A DNA stretch of 64,000 nucleotides from Planctomycetota bacterium (GTDB lineage Bacteria > Planctomycetota > Phycisphaerae > UBA1845), in assembly GCA_024278775.1 (NCBI GenBank), contig JAJRSP010000064.1:1-64000 (forward strand), written 5' to 3'. The first letter of the stretch is position 1; every line of letters starts with the position of its first letter. A program made the position numbers and the translations under genes. A model generated the notes under the pieces. It was not told the origin of the DNA and ran no database searches. It saw only the letters and a program-made list of their open reading frames with translations. Below, piece by piece: positions 55,326 through 64,000 of the stretch.

Positions 55326-56273
55326 ATGACTGATGACGGAATCTCAACGTCCGATATGGACCTGAGCGTGAATCTTGCGGGGTTGGCGCTACGTAACCCC
55401 GTGATGACCGCGTCGGGCACGTCCGGCTACGGCCCGGAGCATGCCGAGCTGATGGCCCTTTCCAAGCTTGGGGCATTCGTGACCAAGGCGGTCTCGGTGG
55501 AGCCGCGAAAAGGCAACCCGCCCGAACGGATTGTCGAGACGTCGGCCGGCATGCTCAATGCGATCGGGCTGGCGAACGATGGACTGGAAGGGTTCGTCGA
55601 GAAGAAGGTACCCTTTATCGAGACGATGGGGACGCCGGTGATCGTCAACGTGGTCGGGCACTGTGTGGAAGATTTCCAGACTGTGTGTCGGCGGCTTGAT
55701 GAGATCGAGTGCATCGCCGGTTTGGAATTGAACGTGTCGTGTCCGAACGTCGCGGACGGGCTGGAGTTCGGGACGGACCCGGTACGGCTTCAGCGGCTGG
55801 TCTCGGCCGTGCGCGACTGCGTGTCGCGGGCCAAGCTCATCGTCAAACTCTCGCCCAACGTCACGGACATCACCACCACGGCGCGGGCGGCCATCGACTG
55901 CGGGGCCGACGTGCTCTCGGCGATCAACACGGTCGTGGGCATGGCGATCAACGTGGATACTTGGAAGCCGATGCTCGCGAATCGAACCGGTGGGCTGTCC
56001 GGCCCGGCCATCAAACCGATCGCGCTGAACATGGTGCATCGGGTCTATCGTGACGTCGCCAAAGAGGCCCGCGTGCCGATCATCGGCATGGGCGGGATTT
56101 CCACCTGGCGGGATGCAGTCGAGTTTTTCCTGGCCGGGGCGACGGCCATCGCGGTGGGCACGGCGCTTTTCGTGGAGCCGGCCACCCCGGTTCATATCTG
56201 CGACGGGCTTCGCACATACCTCTCCCAGCGCGGAATGAGTTCGGTGCGAGACCTGATCGGCCAGTTGCAGTAG
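55326..56273 (+). CDS. pyrD: Dihydroorotate dehydrogenase, class 1B catalytic subunit
   Basis: Oxidises dihydroorotate to orotate in pyrimidine synthesis. 315 residues with FMN-binding TIM-barrel motifs: NPVMTASGTSGYG, NPPERIVETSAGMLNAIGL, GLELNVSCPNV with catalytic Cys139 (Cys marks class 1), INTVVGMAIN, and IIGMGGISTWRDAVEFFLAGA. Class 1B enzymes normally pair with a PyrK FAD/FeS subunit, which is not adjacent. Start uncertain: ATG 55326 is used; ATG 55356 (MDLSVNLAG) is also possible. Confidence 0.94.
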   Translation: MTDDGISTSDMDLSVNLAGLALRNPVMTASGTSGYGPEHAELMALSKLGAFVTKAVSVEPRKGNPPERIVETSAGMLNAIGLANDGLEGFVEKKVPFIETMGTPVIVNVVGHCVEDFQTVCRRLDEIECIAGLELNVSCPNVADGLEFGTDPVRLQRLVSAVRDCVSRAKLIVKLSPNVTDITTTARAAIDCGADVLSAINTVVGMAINVDTWKPMLANRTGGLSGPAIKPIALNMVHRVYRDVAKEARVPIIGMGGISTWRDAVEFFLAGATAIAVGTALFVEPATPVHICDGLRTYLSQRGMSSVRDLIGQLQ

Positions 56274-56331
56274 ACGTACACGACGCTTCGACACGCCGGG
56301 CATGGTGGTCGCCGCGGCGGTACCAGTGGCG

Positions 56332-57075
56332 TCACGGTTTTTCGAGTTTGAAGATTCTCCCGCGGACGGCATCACCTTGTTGGTTTCGCGCGCCGGTTTC
56401 CATCGTGTCAACGGTAAAGCCGTGGCTCCTTGCCAACGTGTCGAAGTGGTCGGCCACACCGCGACGGGGATCCGCGATCAGCGCGGTCCCTCCACAAGCG
56501 AGTATCGTCCGCAGGCATGTGAGGATCGGCTCGTGGTCGACGAGTTGATAGAGTACGTCGGCCGCAAAGATGCGTGCATATTTCGGTGTGGGCGGCGGCG
56601 CGTGCCAGTCGAGCACGGCGTAATCGTGAATGGCGACATCGTTGAGTTGGGCGTTGTAAGCCGCAAATTGAAGCGACACGGGTTCGTGGTCGCTGACACG
56701 AACGCGCCAGCCCGCGCGGGTGGCCGCCAACCCTACCAGACCAAGTCCGGCACCTAGCTCGAGGGCCTCGCGATTTTCTCCCAGGTCATGGGTGAGAATG
56801 TACCGGGCAAGCATGATCGCCGCCGGCCATAGTTCCATACCATACGGAGCGAGATCTTGCTCGATAAAGCGTTTGGCGAAATCCGGCTCGTCGAGCAAGT
56901 CTGCGGCGTCTTTGAGGGCAGCCAACCTGTAGACCGCGCCGGCCAGCTCGACCTTGCGCGTCTCTAACGGCAAGCCACGAAAATGCCACGCGCCGTTAAT
57001 CGAAATTAGCTCAGGCGGTTCCGGTTTCACGGCAAGCAATGGTACCTCAGGTACCGGTGATTCCCAAGTCAACAA
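56332..57075 (-). CDS. SAM-dependent methyltransferase (lysine methyltransferase-like family 16)
   Basis: 247 residues. Class I methyltransferase fold with motif I LELGAGLGLVGLAATRAG, acidic loop VRVSDHEPVSL and FAADVLYQLVDHEPIL. The preceding LAPYGMELWPAAIMLARYIL fits the METTL21/eEF2K-KMT-like protein methyltransferases. The substrate is unknown. The first start is TTG at 57075 without a ribosome site; a TTG at 57039 has GAGG five bases upstream and may be the true start. It converges on pyrD. Confidence 0.8.
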   Translation of the reverse strand: MLTWESPVPEVPLLAVKPEPPELISINGAWHFRGLPLETRKVELAGAVYRLAALKDAADLLDEPDFAKRFIEQDLAPYGMELWPAAIMLARYILTHDLGENREALELGAGLGLVGLAATRAGWRVRVSDHEPVSLQFAAYNAQLNDVAIHDYAVLDWHAPPPTPKYARIFAADVLYQLVDHEPILTCLRTILACGGTALIADPRRGVADHFDTLARSHGFTVDTMETGARNQQGDAVRGRIFKLEKP

Positions 57076-57177
57076 ACGCTACGGACAGAAAAACTCATGA
57101 CCGTCCGCCACGGGAGTTCCGAGTATCCATCACGGTGCGGAACAGAACCCGCGGCTTGCACACCATCATCATGTCCG

Positions 57178-59358
57178 CTACTTCACGCCGTGCATCATCG
57201 CAGTGACTTTCTTGACGATCAGGAAGCAGACGAACGAGGCACCAAACATGGCCACGGCGATATAAAGGAAGTAGGTATTCGGGTCCAGCTTCTCCCAGTT
57301 CTCGCCGGCAAGGCCTGCGGTGAAGTTGCCGAAAAAGCTCGTGAGCAGCCACATACCCATGAGCATGGTGGCGAAACGCCTCGGCGCAAGCTTGCTCACC
57401 ATGGACAGCCCAACCGGAGAGAGGCATAGCTCACCAAGCGTGCAGAGAATGTAGAACCAGAAGAGCCACCATGAACTGACGCGGAACTTCGCGCTCTTTA
57501 CATAGATTTCATTGAGCGCCGTTCGAAACTCCGGATCGGCCCCGGCGACAAGAATTTGCTTATAGTCTTTGTCGGCCAGCGCCATTTTCACCACAAGCGC
57601 CTGTGTTTCGGCATCATAGCGAAGTTTTTCGGGGTCATATCCTTTGAGGTAATTGGCATCAAAACCGGGAGGCATGTTGTCGATGTGCTCCACCACCTCA
57701 AACGATTCCTCACCGGCGGCTTTGGCCTTTTCCTCGGCCACCTTCGTTTTTTTGGCCAACGCGTGTATCTCTATAACAAACGCCCTGGGGGTCGTCGCCC
57801 TGAGCATTCGATCGCGGTGATTGTTGTTCAGAACACCGGTGACGTGGAGCGTCGCTTCTCTTTCGTCAAATTTGAGACGCCCGCCATGCGCGATCATGCT
57901 CTCTTCAGGAAGTTCGTCAGCGATGTATTTCTCGAAATCTTTTTCCTTGTCCAGACCCGGCGTATCATAGAAGTGAAGCTGCCCACTCTCGTTTGCAACG
58001 ACTCGGGCGGGAAGTTTCTTCAACGCGGCTTGGCTCGGTTGGTTTTCGTACTTCACCGACCAAATCATCAGCGCAAAGGCCATGCCCTGCATAAACACGC
58101 CAATTGACATTTTTCCTGCGATCGAAAGTTTGATTTTTCGTCGAGCCAGAAAGACCCAAAGCCAGGCAAAGATCGGCGCAAAGCACACAATAGCCAAAGC
58201 GTTGATGGATTGAAACGATGTCGTGAGCACCGGGTTGATCGCGACGAGTTTCCCCAGGGCACCCTTGAGAACCGTCAGAAAGCCTTCCTCTGCTACGTCA
58301 ACATACGCTGCCGGATACACGTCCGGCATAGGCGGTGTCTCCGTGAGGTATCGGTTTGTGGTTTGGTCCGCCCACACGTTCATCGCGTTCCCGGCCTGCT
58401 CAAAAGCACCCCAGAAAAACACGACAAACACGAAGAGTGCGTATATGGCAAGCACCCGATCACGAGTGGCCATGGCTAGCTTCGACAGAATCCAGGCGGC
58501 AAAAAAAGCCGCGACGGCAGCAATTTCCAACGCTACAAAATTGTCGAAACTAACCAGGTCGAGCCGCCAAGCTACAGGAGACCCCACGAGCAGGAATCCC
58601 CCGAACAGCGAGAAGACTCCCGGAGAAAGTCTCGCAAAACTCGGAAAGACAGACGGTGCCGACGCGGCTTCCTCCTCTGTCATCGCATGGTCTTCGTCGT
58701 GCGCGTCTGAAGGGCCCGTGTCCTCTTCTGGCGCATGATACTCCGCGCCTTCCGGCAGTTCCTTCACCCAGGGTAGGCCAATCATATAGACCAAAAGGCC
58801 GAGCACCATACCGACGCCGGCCGCCCCAAATCCCCAGTGATAGCCAAGCCCCGGCGTCTCTCTTAGCGTGCCGCAAACCAGTGGCGAAAGGAACGCACCC
58901 AGGTTGATGCCCATGTAAAAGATCGTGTATGCACCATCTCTTCGTGGATCGTTTTGAGGATATAAACGCCCCACCTGAACCGACATGTTCGGCTTGAAAA
59001 AGCCATTGCCCATGATCAAAAACCCGAGAGCTGCGTAGAAAATCCACATATCCTCGAACACCATCAAGAAGTGCCCCGCAGACATCATAATGGCACCGAT
59101 GACGATAGCCCATTTGTTACCCAGGAATTTGTCGGCCATGAAGCCGCCGAGAAGCGGAGTGAGGTACACTAGGCTCGTATACCATTTGTATATGCCCGAC
59201 GCGTCTTCCTGCGTCATTTTGAAGAAGTCAACCATGTACAACACTAGCAGGGCGCGCATGCCGTAGTAGCTAAACCGCTCCCACATTTCGGTGAAGAAGA
59301 GAATGTACAGCCCCTTGGGGTGGCCTAGAAAGGTGCCTTGCTCTTTTGCGTGCGCCAC
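57178..59358 (-). CDS. POT/PTR2 family proton-dependent peptide transporter with large insertion
   Basis: 726 residues, much longer than typical bacterial POT proteins (about 450-500). It has the proton-coupling motif EMWERFSYYGMRALL in helix 1, FMADKFLGNKWAI, GNGFFKPNMSVQVG and FYMGINLGAFLSPL, and about 12-14 helices. A hydrophilic block of about 190 residues (roughly 436-626, beginning KYENQPSQAALKK and including a helical Lys/Glu-rich stretch) is inserted before the last helices. Planctomycete homologues may share such a block. The start is GTG at 59358 with GGGAG nine bases upstream. Substrates are probably di- and tripeptides. Confidence 0.9.
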   Translation of the reverse strand: MAHAKEQGTFLGHPKGLYILFFTEMWERFSYYGMRALLVLYMVDFFKMTQEDASGIYKWYTSLVYLTPLLGGFMADKFLGNKWAIVIGAIMMSAGHFLMVFEDMWIFYAALGFLIMGNGFFKPNMSVQVGRLYPQNDPRRDGAYTIFYMGINLGAFLSPLVCGTLRETPGLGYHWGFGAAGVGMVLGLLVYMIGLPWVKELPEGAEYHAPEEDTGPSDAHDEDHAMTEEEAASAPSVFPSFARLSPGVFSLFGGFLLVGSPVAWRLDLVSFDNFVALEIAAVAAFFAAWILSKLAMATRDRVLAIYALFVFVVFFWGAFEQAGNAMNVWADQTTNRYLTETPPMPDVYPAAYVDVAEEGFLTVLKGALGKLVAINPVLTTSFQSINALAIVCFAPIFAWLWVFLARRKIKLSIAGKMSIGVFMQGMAFALMIWSVKYENQPSQAALKKLPARVVANESGQLHFYDTPGLDKEKDFEKYIADELPEESMIAHGGRLKFDEREATLHVTGVLNNNHRDRMLRATTPRAFVIEIHALAKKTKVAEEKAKAAGEESFEVVEHIDNMPPGFDANYLKGYDPEKLRYDAETQALVVKMALADKDYKQILVAGADPEFRTALNEIYVKSAKFRVSSWWLFWFYILCTLGELCLSPVGLSMVSKLAPRRFATMLMGMWLLTSFFGNFTAGLAGENWEKLDPNTYFLYIAVAMFGASFVCFLIVKKVTAMMHGVK

Positions 59359-59769
59359 GAGCGGTATCTCCCAGAAAAACAGTCACCTGGCCCCGTCCTG
59401 TCGACGCAAGGCCATTATAGTTTTGTGCGTTTGCAACCACGCCGCCCGGCACGCGGACCGCGTGCTGACAACGTAACGCAAAACGCTACGGCTGACCAGT
59501 GATTTCCGAAATCGAGGGCCATGTGGCAAAGTGGGAAGGCAGAGCGGTCCGCGGCATGGTGTCGGGCGTGTGGGAGGTGCATCGGTCCGTTTTCTCATAG
59601 CGTCGCTGCCATGAGGTGGGACGCACCCCCGAGTATTCGCAGGCGCGATTCCGAGGCGTATGTCCCTCTCTTTTTTGGCGAATCGTCGAGTGTTTGCATG
59701 AACGTCGAAATGTGTCGGAGCTGATTCGATGATGTTGGGGTGGCCGTGGTTGTACGGTAAGGTGGGGTG
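59359..59769. other. Divergent region between POT transporter and AsmA-like gene
   Basis: 411 bases without a supported gene. A perfect TATAAT for the transporter lies at 59414-59419 (minus). I found no RNA gene or repeat here. Confidence 0.5.
59414..59419 (-). promoter_or_regulatory. TATAAT -10 element of the POT transporter gene
   Basis: Perfect TATAAT on the minus strand, 55 bases upstream of the GTG start. The -35 position (GCGTGG at 17-base spacing) matches the consensus poorly, so this is a candidate only. Confidence 0.4.
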
Positions 59770-61401
59770 ATGACAGAGCCGGAATCTTCAGGCGTCTTGC
59801 GTCTTCGGGACTTGGAAGCGACGGTCGGGCGGGCGGAGTTTGTCCACCCTGGGTCGCGGCTGTTGCGTCGTCGTCGGCTGACGGCGCTGGCCGTGGTCAT
59901 CGTGGTGGGTGGTAGTGTCGGCTTCTCGGCCGCCTACGCCATGTACCTCCACAGCGGTTTTTATCGTCGTTCGCTGGCTGCCCACATCAGCGACCGGCTG
60001 GGGCTTGTCGTTGAGATGTCGGACGTGCAACGACTCGGATTTAGCGGCATTGAGTTATTCGATACGCGTGTGTCTTTCGGCGGCGGTCCGCAGGTGTTTC
60101 AATGTCGGAGTGCCTCGTGGCGCTTTGCTGACGACGGTTTGACTCACGGATTCGTGCTCGATCTGGTCGACGGCTGGGTCGCGGTCGGCGGCGAGGGCTG
60201 GTCACGGTCGCGATACGGCGAGTTGCTTCATCACAGCCTCGGGCAGGATTTTTCAGCGTTGCACCTGGGGCAGATTCGACTTCGGGATGTCGATGTGCGG
60301 TTTTCCAGTCCCCTGGGTGAATGGGTAGCCAGCAAGACTCACGGTGTGGTGGACGTCCGGTCGTCCGGGGAGGCCGTCGCCGCGCTCAGCAGTTCAGAAC
60401 TCAACGGCGTGACGGTAGCCCAATCCGTCAGTATTTCGGCTCGGTTCACTCCAGGTTCCGATCTGAGCTTTTCCGAGGTCCGGCTCACCGTTCCCAGGGC
60501 ACCGATCGCCGCGCTTGGGTTGGCGGAACCCGCCACGGCGGAACGACCACACGGCACCTTTGTCGGCACGATCCGCTATGCCCAAGACGACCGGGGTGAT
60601 GAAGTGAGCGTGACGGGGGCGATCACGGATGCCGATCTCGCGGCGTTGACGAAGCTGCCCGGCGGACCGTATCGCGGGCGTGTGACGTTGGACCTTACCG
60701 AGGCGCGGCTGACGGCGCGGAAACTTGAGTTCCTCCGGGCGAGCGGCTCGATCAATGATTTTTTTGTGGCCGATCTTTTTCCGTCTTTGGCGGCGGACAC
60801 CGGATCAGCGACGCTGTCGCTGGCCGTGGATGACGTGCGCATTCGCAATGGAAGGATCGAATACCTCAAGGCTTCCGGTCGGTGCGAAGGGCTTTCTCTT
60901 GAAGCGCTTACGGGATTGATCGGCCCGGGACGGGTCACTGGCCAGGTGCGGATCGACATCGCAAACCTTGTGATTGTTGATGACGAAATCATCGCTGCCG
61001 ATCTCCTGGTGGACGCCGTGAAGCCGGAGGATGCACCGGGTACGATCGACCGGGCGGTGCTTGCTCGTGCGGCCAAGGCGTGGCTCGGGGTCGACGTGGG
61101 GATGTGGCTGCCGCCATCGATGGAGTATGAACGGTTTGGGGTTCGGATTGTGATTACGCGTGACGGTCTTCGTGTGGAAGGTTCCCACGGACCCGGCTAC
61201 CGCACCATTCTGACGGTGCTCGTTTTCGGTCGGCCATTGGCTGTGTTGGCGGCCCCGGATCGGACGTTTCCCGTGCCGGATATTCTTTCCCTTTTGCTGG
61301 ATCGTGCGCGTGACATCGGTAAGGATGACCTGCAAGGCTGGTGGGACGTGGTGCATCCACAGCGAGAGGATGCGGCCAGCCGTCGCGGCTCAACGGAGTG
61401 A
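59770..61401 (+). CDS. AsmA-like membrane-anchored protein of unknown function
   Basis: 543 residues. A cytoplasmic N-terminus of about 40 residues, one transmembrane helix (LTALAVVIVVGGSVGFSAAYAMYL), then a long beta-rich periplasmic region with recurring short strands (VEMSDVQRLGFSGIELFDTRV; LGQIRLRDVDVRF; GNIRNGRIEYLKASG-like VRIRNGRIEYLKASG). This pattern is seen in AsmA/TamB-like and DUF3971-type envelope proteins, but I see no signature that proves it. It precedes dprA on the same strand and may share its transcript. A GTG directly before the ATG at 59770 is an alternative start. Confidence 0.6.
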   Translation: MTEPESSGVLRLRDLEATVGRAEFVHPGSRLLRRRRLTALAVVIVVGGSVGFSAAYAMYLHSGFYRRSLAAHISDRLGLVVEMSDVQRLGFSGIELFDTRVSFGGGPQVFQCRSASWRFADDGLTHGFVLDLVDGWVAVGGEGWSRSRYGELLHHSLGQDFSALHLGQIRLRDVDVRFSSPLGEWVASKTHGVVDVRSSGEAVAALSSSELNGVTVAQSVSISARFTPGSDLSFSEVRLTVPRAPIAALGLAEPATAERPHGTFVGTIRYAQDDRGDEVSVTGAITDADLAALTKLPGGPYRGRVTLDLTEARLTARKLEFLRASGSINDFFVADLFPSLAADTGSATLSLAVDDVRIRNGRIEYLKASGRCEGLSLEALTGLIGPGRVTGQVRIDIANLVIVDDEIIAADLLVDAVKPEDAPGTIDRAVLARAAKAWLGVDVGMWLPPSMEYERFGVRIVITRDGLRVEGSHGPGYRTILTVLVFGRPLAVLAAPDRTFPVPDILSLLLDRARDIGKDDLQGWWDVVHPQREDAASRRGSTE

Positions 61402-61541
61402 ACTTCGGCAGATCATCTTACCGCTACCACGGGGGCTATCCCCCGGCCATGCCCCACATCACTCAAGTATGCCGCCGCACTGGTCGCGGTGGGGTCTTCC
61501 GATTAGACTGCCCCGGCGGTCCAAGAAGAGATCAACTTCTG

Positions 61542-62720
61542 ATGACGATGATGAATACAACTACGGTCCCGTCGGATGCGGCGCGGCGGTACCTGCGTAT
61601 GGCCTTCACTTCCGGTGCCGGTCCGATCCGCGTGCGTAAGCTGATTGAACATTTCGGCTCGCTTGAACGCGTGCTCGATGCGTCTGTTTCCCAACTACAA
61701 CAAGTCAACGGGATCGGCAAGCTAACCGGTGAGGCCATCTTCAAGGCGCGGTCGCAAGAAGTGACGGACCAGGTCGAACGTGAGATTGAACGGGCGGTTG
61801 CGCGCGACATACGGATTTTGTGCATCGAGGACGCCGGGTTTCCCAAACCGCTGTTGAACATTCCTGATCCACCGATCGTCCTGTACGTACGCGGCACGCT
61901 TCTTCCCACGGACGCGGTGGCGGTGGCGATCGTCGGTACGCGGCGGTGCTCTCACTACGGTCGCGAACAAGCCCAGCGTTTCGGTGAGGCGATAGCCAGA
62001 GCCGGTTTTACGGTGGTGTCCGGATTGGCTCGCGGTATCGATTCGTGCGCGCACCGCGGCGCGTTGAAGGGTGACGGGCGAACGATCGCCGTGCTCGGGA
62101 ACGGACTGGCTTCGAACACCTCGACCGAGCAAGAGACGTTGGCGGAAGACATTGCGCAGTCCGGAGCGATACTGAGCGAACTCCCCCTGGACATACCGCC
62201 GGATGCGAAGAACTTTCCGCCTCGCAACCGAATTGTGGCCGGTCTGTCGCTCGGCGTGTTGGTGGTGGAGGCGGGAAAACGAAGCGGAGCGTTGATCACC
62301 GCCGACTTGGCGACCGACTACAACCGCGAAGTGTTTGCGGTGCCGGGGCGGGTGGATCGGCCGGAGCTGACAGCCGGCAGTAACGGTCTCATCCGTGACG
62401 GCTCGGCGAAGCTTGTCACGGGGTTGCATGATTTGCTCGATGACCTGGCCGAGGTCGGTGACATCATGCGGCGCGGCGTGGTCGAAGAAACGGGGCTCAG
62501 CGCGGAGTCCAGAAGCGCGTTTGAATCTGATTCCGGGTTGTCATGCCACGATCGTGCGATTGTGGAGGCGGTCCGGATCGGCTGCCACGATATCGAGTCC
62601 ATCGGTCACGAAGCGAATCTTGACGCGGGCGTCGTCGTGGCGGCGCTGACCAAGTTACAGATTCAGGGGTACCTGAGGCGGCTTCCCGGCGGTAAGTTCG
62701 AGATCCGCGGCACTGGCTGA
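61542..62720 (+). CDS. dprA: DNA processing protein DprA (Smf)
   Basis: 392 residues. DprA loads RecA onto incoming single-stranded DNA in natural transformation. N-terminal helix-hairpin-helix-like part (GPIRVRKLIEHFGSLERVL, LQQVNGIGKLTGEAI), Rossmann-type DprA domain (VAIVGTRRCSHYGREQAQRFG, VVSGLARGIDSCAHRGAL, NFPPRNRIVAGLS, VEAGKRSGALITADLA, FAVPGRVDRPELTAGSNGLI) and a C-terminal winged helix (residues about 325-392). The frame is open 67 codons upstream without DprA similarity. Three nearby ATG codons at 61542, 61548 and 61551 compete; no ribosome site decides between them. Confidence 0.94.
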   Translation: MTMMNTTTVPSDAARRYLRMAFTSGAGPIRVRKLIEHFGSLERVLDASVSQLQQVNGIGKLTGEAIFKARSQEVTDQVEREIERAVARDIRILCIEDAGFPKPLLNIPDPPIVLYVRGTLLPTDAVAVAIVGTRRCSHYGREQAQRFGEAIARAGFTVVSGLARGIDSCAHRGALKGDGRTIAVLGNGLASNTSTEQETLAEDIAQSGAILSELPLDIPPDAKNFPPRNRIVAGLSLGVLVVEAGKRSGALITADLATDYNREVFAVPGRVDRPELTAGSNGLIRDGSAKLVTGLHDLLDDLAEVGDIMRRGVVEETGLSAESRSAFESDSGLSCHDRAIVEAVRIGCHDIESIGHEANLDAGVVVAALTKLQIQGYLRRLPGGKFEIRGTG

Positions 62721-62826
62721 CCGCCCCCTCGCTGTGCTGAATCGATCACACGTTGACCGGGGCGCGATTCCCTACAACAATTACGGCCCTTGACCGTATG
62801 GATTGTGGTGCCGTCGAGACGCCGGA

Positions 62827-64000
62827 ATGACAGACATTCAACCATTGTGGACACCTTCTGACGATCGCGTGCGTCAATCGCGCATGCACGAATTCATGCA
62901 AGCGAACGCCGCCGCACACGGCTTTGAACCAACGTGGGCTGCGCTGCACGCTTGGTCGGTTGCGCATCGCGATCAGTTTTGGGATGCGTTACGCCATTAC
63001 GCCGAGGTACGTGCACCTCAACCCGAGCGGGCGGTCTGCGAAGGCTCCGGTATGCGAGGCACCACGTGGTTTCCGGAGATGCGGCTCAACTTCGCCCAAC
63101 ACCTGTTGCGCTTTGCCGACGACCGCATCGCTATCGAAGCGGAGGATGAGCGCGGGCGTACGCGCAGCATCACCTATGCGGAACTGCGGGCGCTGGTGAC
63201 GCGGTGTGCCGCAGCGATGAGGCTCGCCGGTGTGGTTCGCGGTGACCGGGTGGCCGGGTTCCTTCCAAACATCCCCGAAGCCATCGTGGCGATGCTGGCT
63301 GCGGCCAGTCTGGGTGCAGCGTGGTCGTCCTGTTCTCCGGATTTTGGCATCAGCGGTGTCGTGGACCGGTTCGGGCAGATTGAGCCGAAGTTGCTGATCG
63401 CAGCCGACGGGTATTCCTACAACGGAAAGCCGATCGACTGTCTCGAACGCATCGCCGTGATCGTGGAAAAGATTCCCAGTATTCAACAGGTGGTGGTCGT
63501 GCCGTTTCTCAACGACACGTCCGACGTCAGTTCGCTACAAAGTGCCGTGCTTTGGCATGGTTGGCTGCCCAGCTTTGAATCTCTGGTAGACAGCGGCGCA
63601 GGCGACCTGGCTTTTGAGCCGGTGCCGTTCAATCATCCGCTCTACATCATGTATTCTTCCGGAACGACGGGCGTACCCAAGTGCATCGTACATGGTCACG
63701 GGGGCACGCTGTTGCAGCACATGAAGGAACTGATGCTGCACTGCGATCTGCGGCGAGACGATCGGATTTTCTACTTCACGACCTGCGGCTGGATGATGTG
63801 GAACTGGTTGGTCAGCGCGCTCGGCGTCGGGGCGACCGTGGCGCTCTACGAGGGTGCGCCGTTCTTCCCCGACAAGGATCATCTCTGGCGCATGGCCGAA
63901 CGACTTCGTATTAGTGTGTTTGGCACGAGTCCCAAGTTCCTCGGCGCGTGCGAAAAAGAAGGGCTCGAACCCGGCAAGCAACACGATCTCTCCGATCTTC
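62827..64000 (+). CDS. Acetoacetyl-CoA synthetase (partial, right edge)
   Basis: Acyl-adenylate-forming enzyme that makes acetoacetyl-CoA from acetoacetate, ATP and CoA. 391 codons are visible and the frame is open to the end of the window. It begins MTDIQPLWTPSDDRVRQSRM, typical of acetoacetate--CoA ligases, then WFPEMRLNFAQHLL, the AMP-binding motif YSSGTTGVPKCIVHGHGG, and TTCGWMMWNWLVSALGVGAT. The start ATG at 62827 fits the family N-terminus. It would feed ketone bodies or polyhydroxyalkanoate breakdown products into acetyl-CoA metabolism. Confidence 0.9.
   Translation, partial: MTDIQPLWTPSDDRVRQSRMHEFMQANAAAHGFEPTWAALHAWSVAHRDQFWDALRHYAEVRAPQPERAVCEGSGMRGTTWFPEMRLNFAQHLLRFADDRIAIEAEDERGRTRSITYAELRALVTRCAAAMRLAGVVRGDRVAGFLPNIPEAIVAMLAAASLGAAWSSCSPDFGISGVVDRFGQIEPKLLIAADGYSYNGKPIDCLERIAVIVEKIPSIQQVVVVPFLNDTSDVSSLQSAVLWHGWLPSFESLVDSGAGDLAFEPVPFNHPLYIMYSSGTTGVPKCIVHGHGGTLLQHMKELMLHCDLRRDDRIFYFTTCGWMMWNWLVSALGVGATVALYEGAPFFPDKDHLWRMAERLRISVFGTSPKFLGACEKEGLEPGKQHDLSDL

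Noticed and set aside
55389..56459. 356-codon frame opposite pyrD
   Set aside because: Antisense shadow of pyrD with low-complexity His/Arg content.

Overview
The window looks like a chromosomal contig of a planctomycete, probably of the Phycisphaerae side of Planctomycetota. The GC content is high and genes are tightly packed. Secreted proteins carry the cysteine-rich GACC...GGTW modules and dockerin-like tails (NFRDIS, D-x-D-x-S-x-Q) that I associate with that group. MurE has the DNPR motif that goes with meso-diaminopimelate. There are no rRNA genes, tRNA genes, CRISPR arrays or complete insertion sequences that I can support. The taxonomic call is an inference from style, not from a marker gene.

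Layout. 1-8.9 kb (minus): a division/cell-wall (dcw) cluster read mraZ - small ORF - rsmH - LysM protein - ftsL - ftsI - murE - murF - mraY (cut by the left edge). Its promoter carries 10-bp-spaced GTGGT repeats between -35 and -10. 9.1-13.9 kb (minus): rex, miaA, an ABC exporter pair and a glycosyltransferase. 14.2-20.5 kb (plus): a secreted unknown and an oligopeptide-type ABC importer with one ATPase. 20.7-24.6 kb: PilZ protein, peroxiredoxin, a double-ACT protein, truD and an unknown membrane protein. 24.8-28.4 kb (plus): a tiny ORF with its own terminator, a cystathionine beta-synthase-type enzyme and malic enzyme.

28.4-36.5 kb is the most interesting stretch. A globin-coupled (haem) histidine kinase and an NtrC-type sigma54 response regulator form an overlapping pair. 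On each side lies a transcription unit with a sigma54-type -24/-12 site: a stand-alone, degenerate receiver protein on one side, and pyruvate:ferredoxin oxidoreductase (nifJ) plus a dihydroorotate-dehydrogenase-like partner on the other. I read this as a self-contained oxygen- or gas-sensing circuit controlling an oxygen-labile enzyme, with the small receiver as possible feedback. The nifJ gene is interrupted by an in-frame TAA where the family has Glu/Asp, either a real nonsense mutation or a sequencing error.

36.6-40.8 kb (plus): an O-acylation cassette (MBOAT acyltransferase, membrane glycosyltransferase, SGNH-like protein). The MBOAT 3' end is duplicated, out of frame, at the end of the glycosyltransferase gene. 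41.4-45.8 kb: FlgM-like and UVR-motif proteins and a secreted M14 carboxypeptidase. 46.3-52.2 kb (plus): typA/bipA, a compact neuA-neuB-neuC sialic-acid-type cluster and an HDOD protein. 52.5-64 kb: a large secreted dockerin-like protein, pyrD, a methyltransferase, a POT peptide transporter with a large insertion, an AsmA-like protein, dprA and acetoacetyl-CoA synthetase (cut by the right edge). Three diverged copies of an intergenic repeat with a hairpin lie at about 46.1, 52.25 and 55.1 kb.
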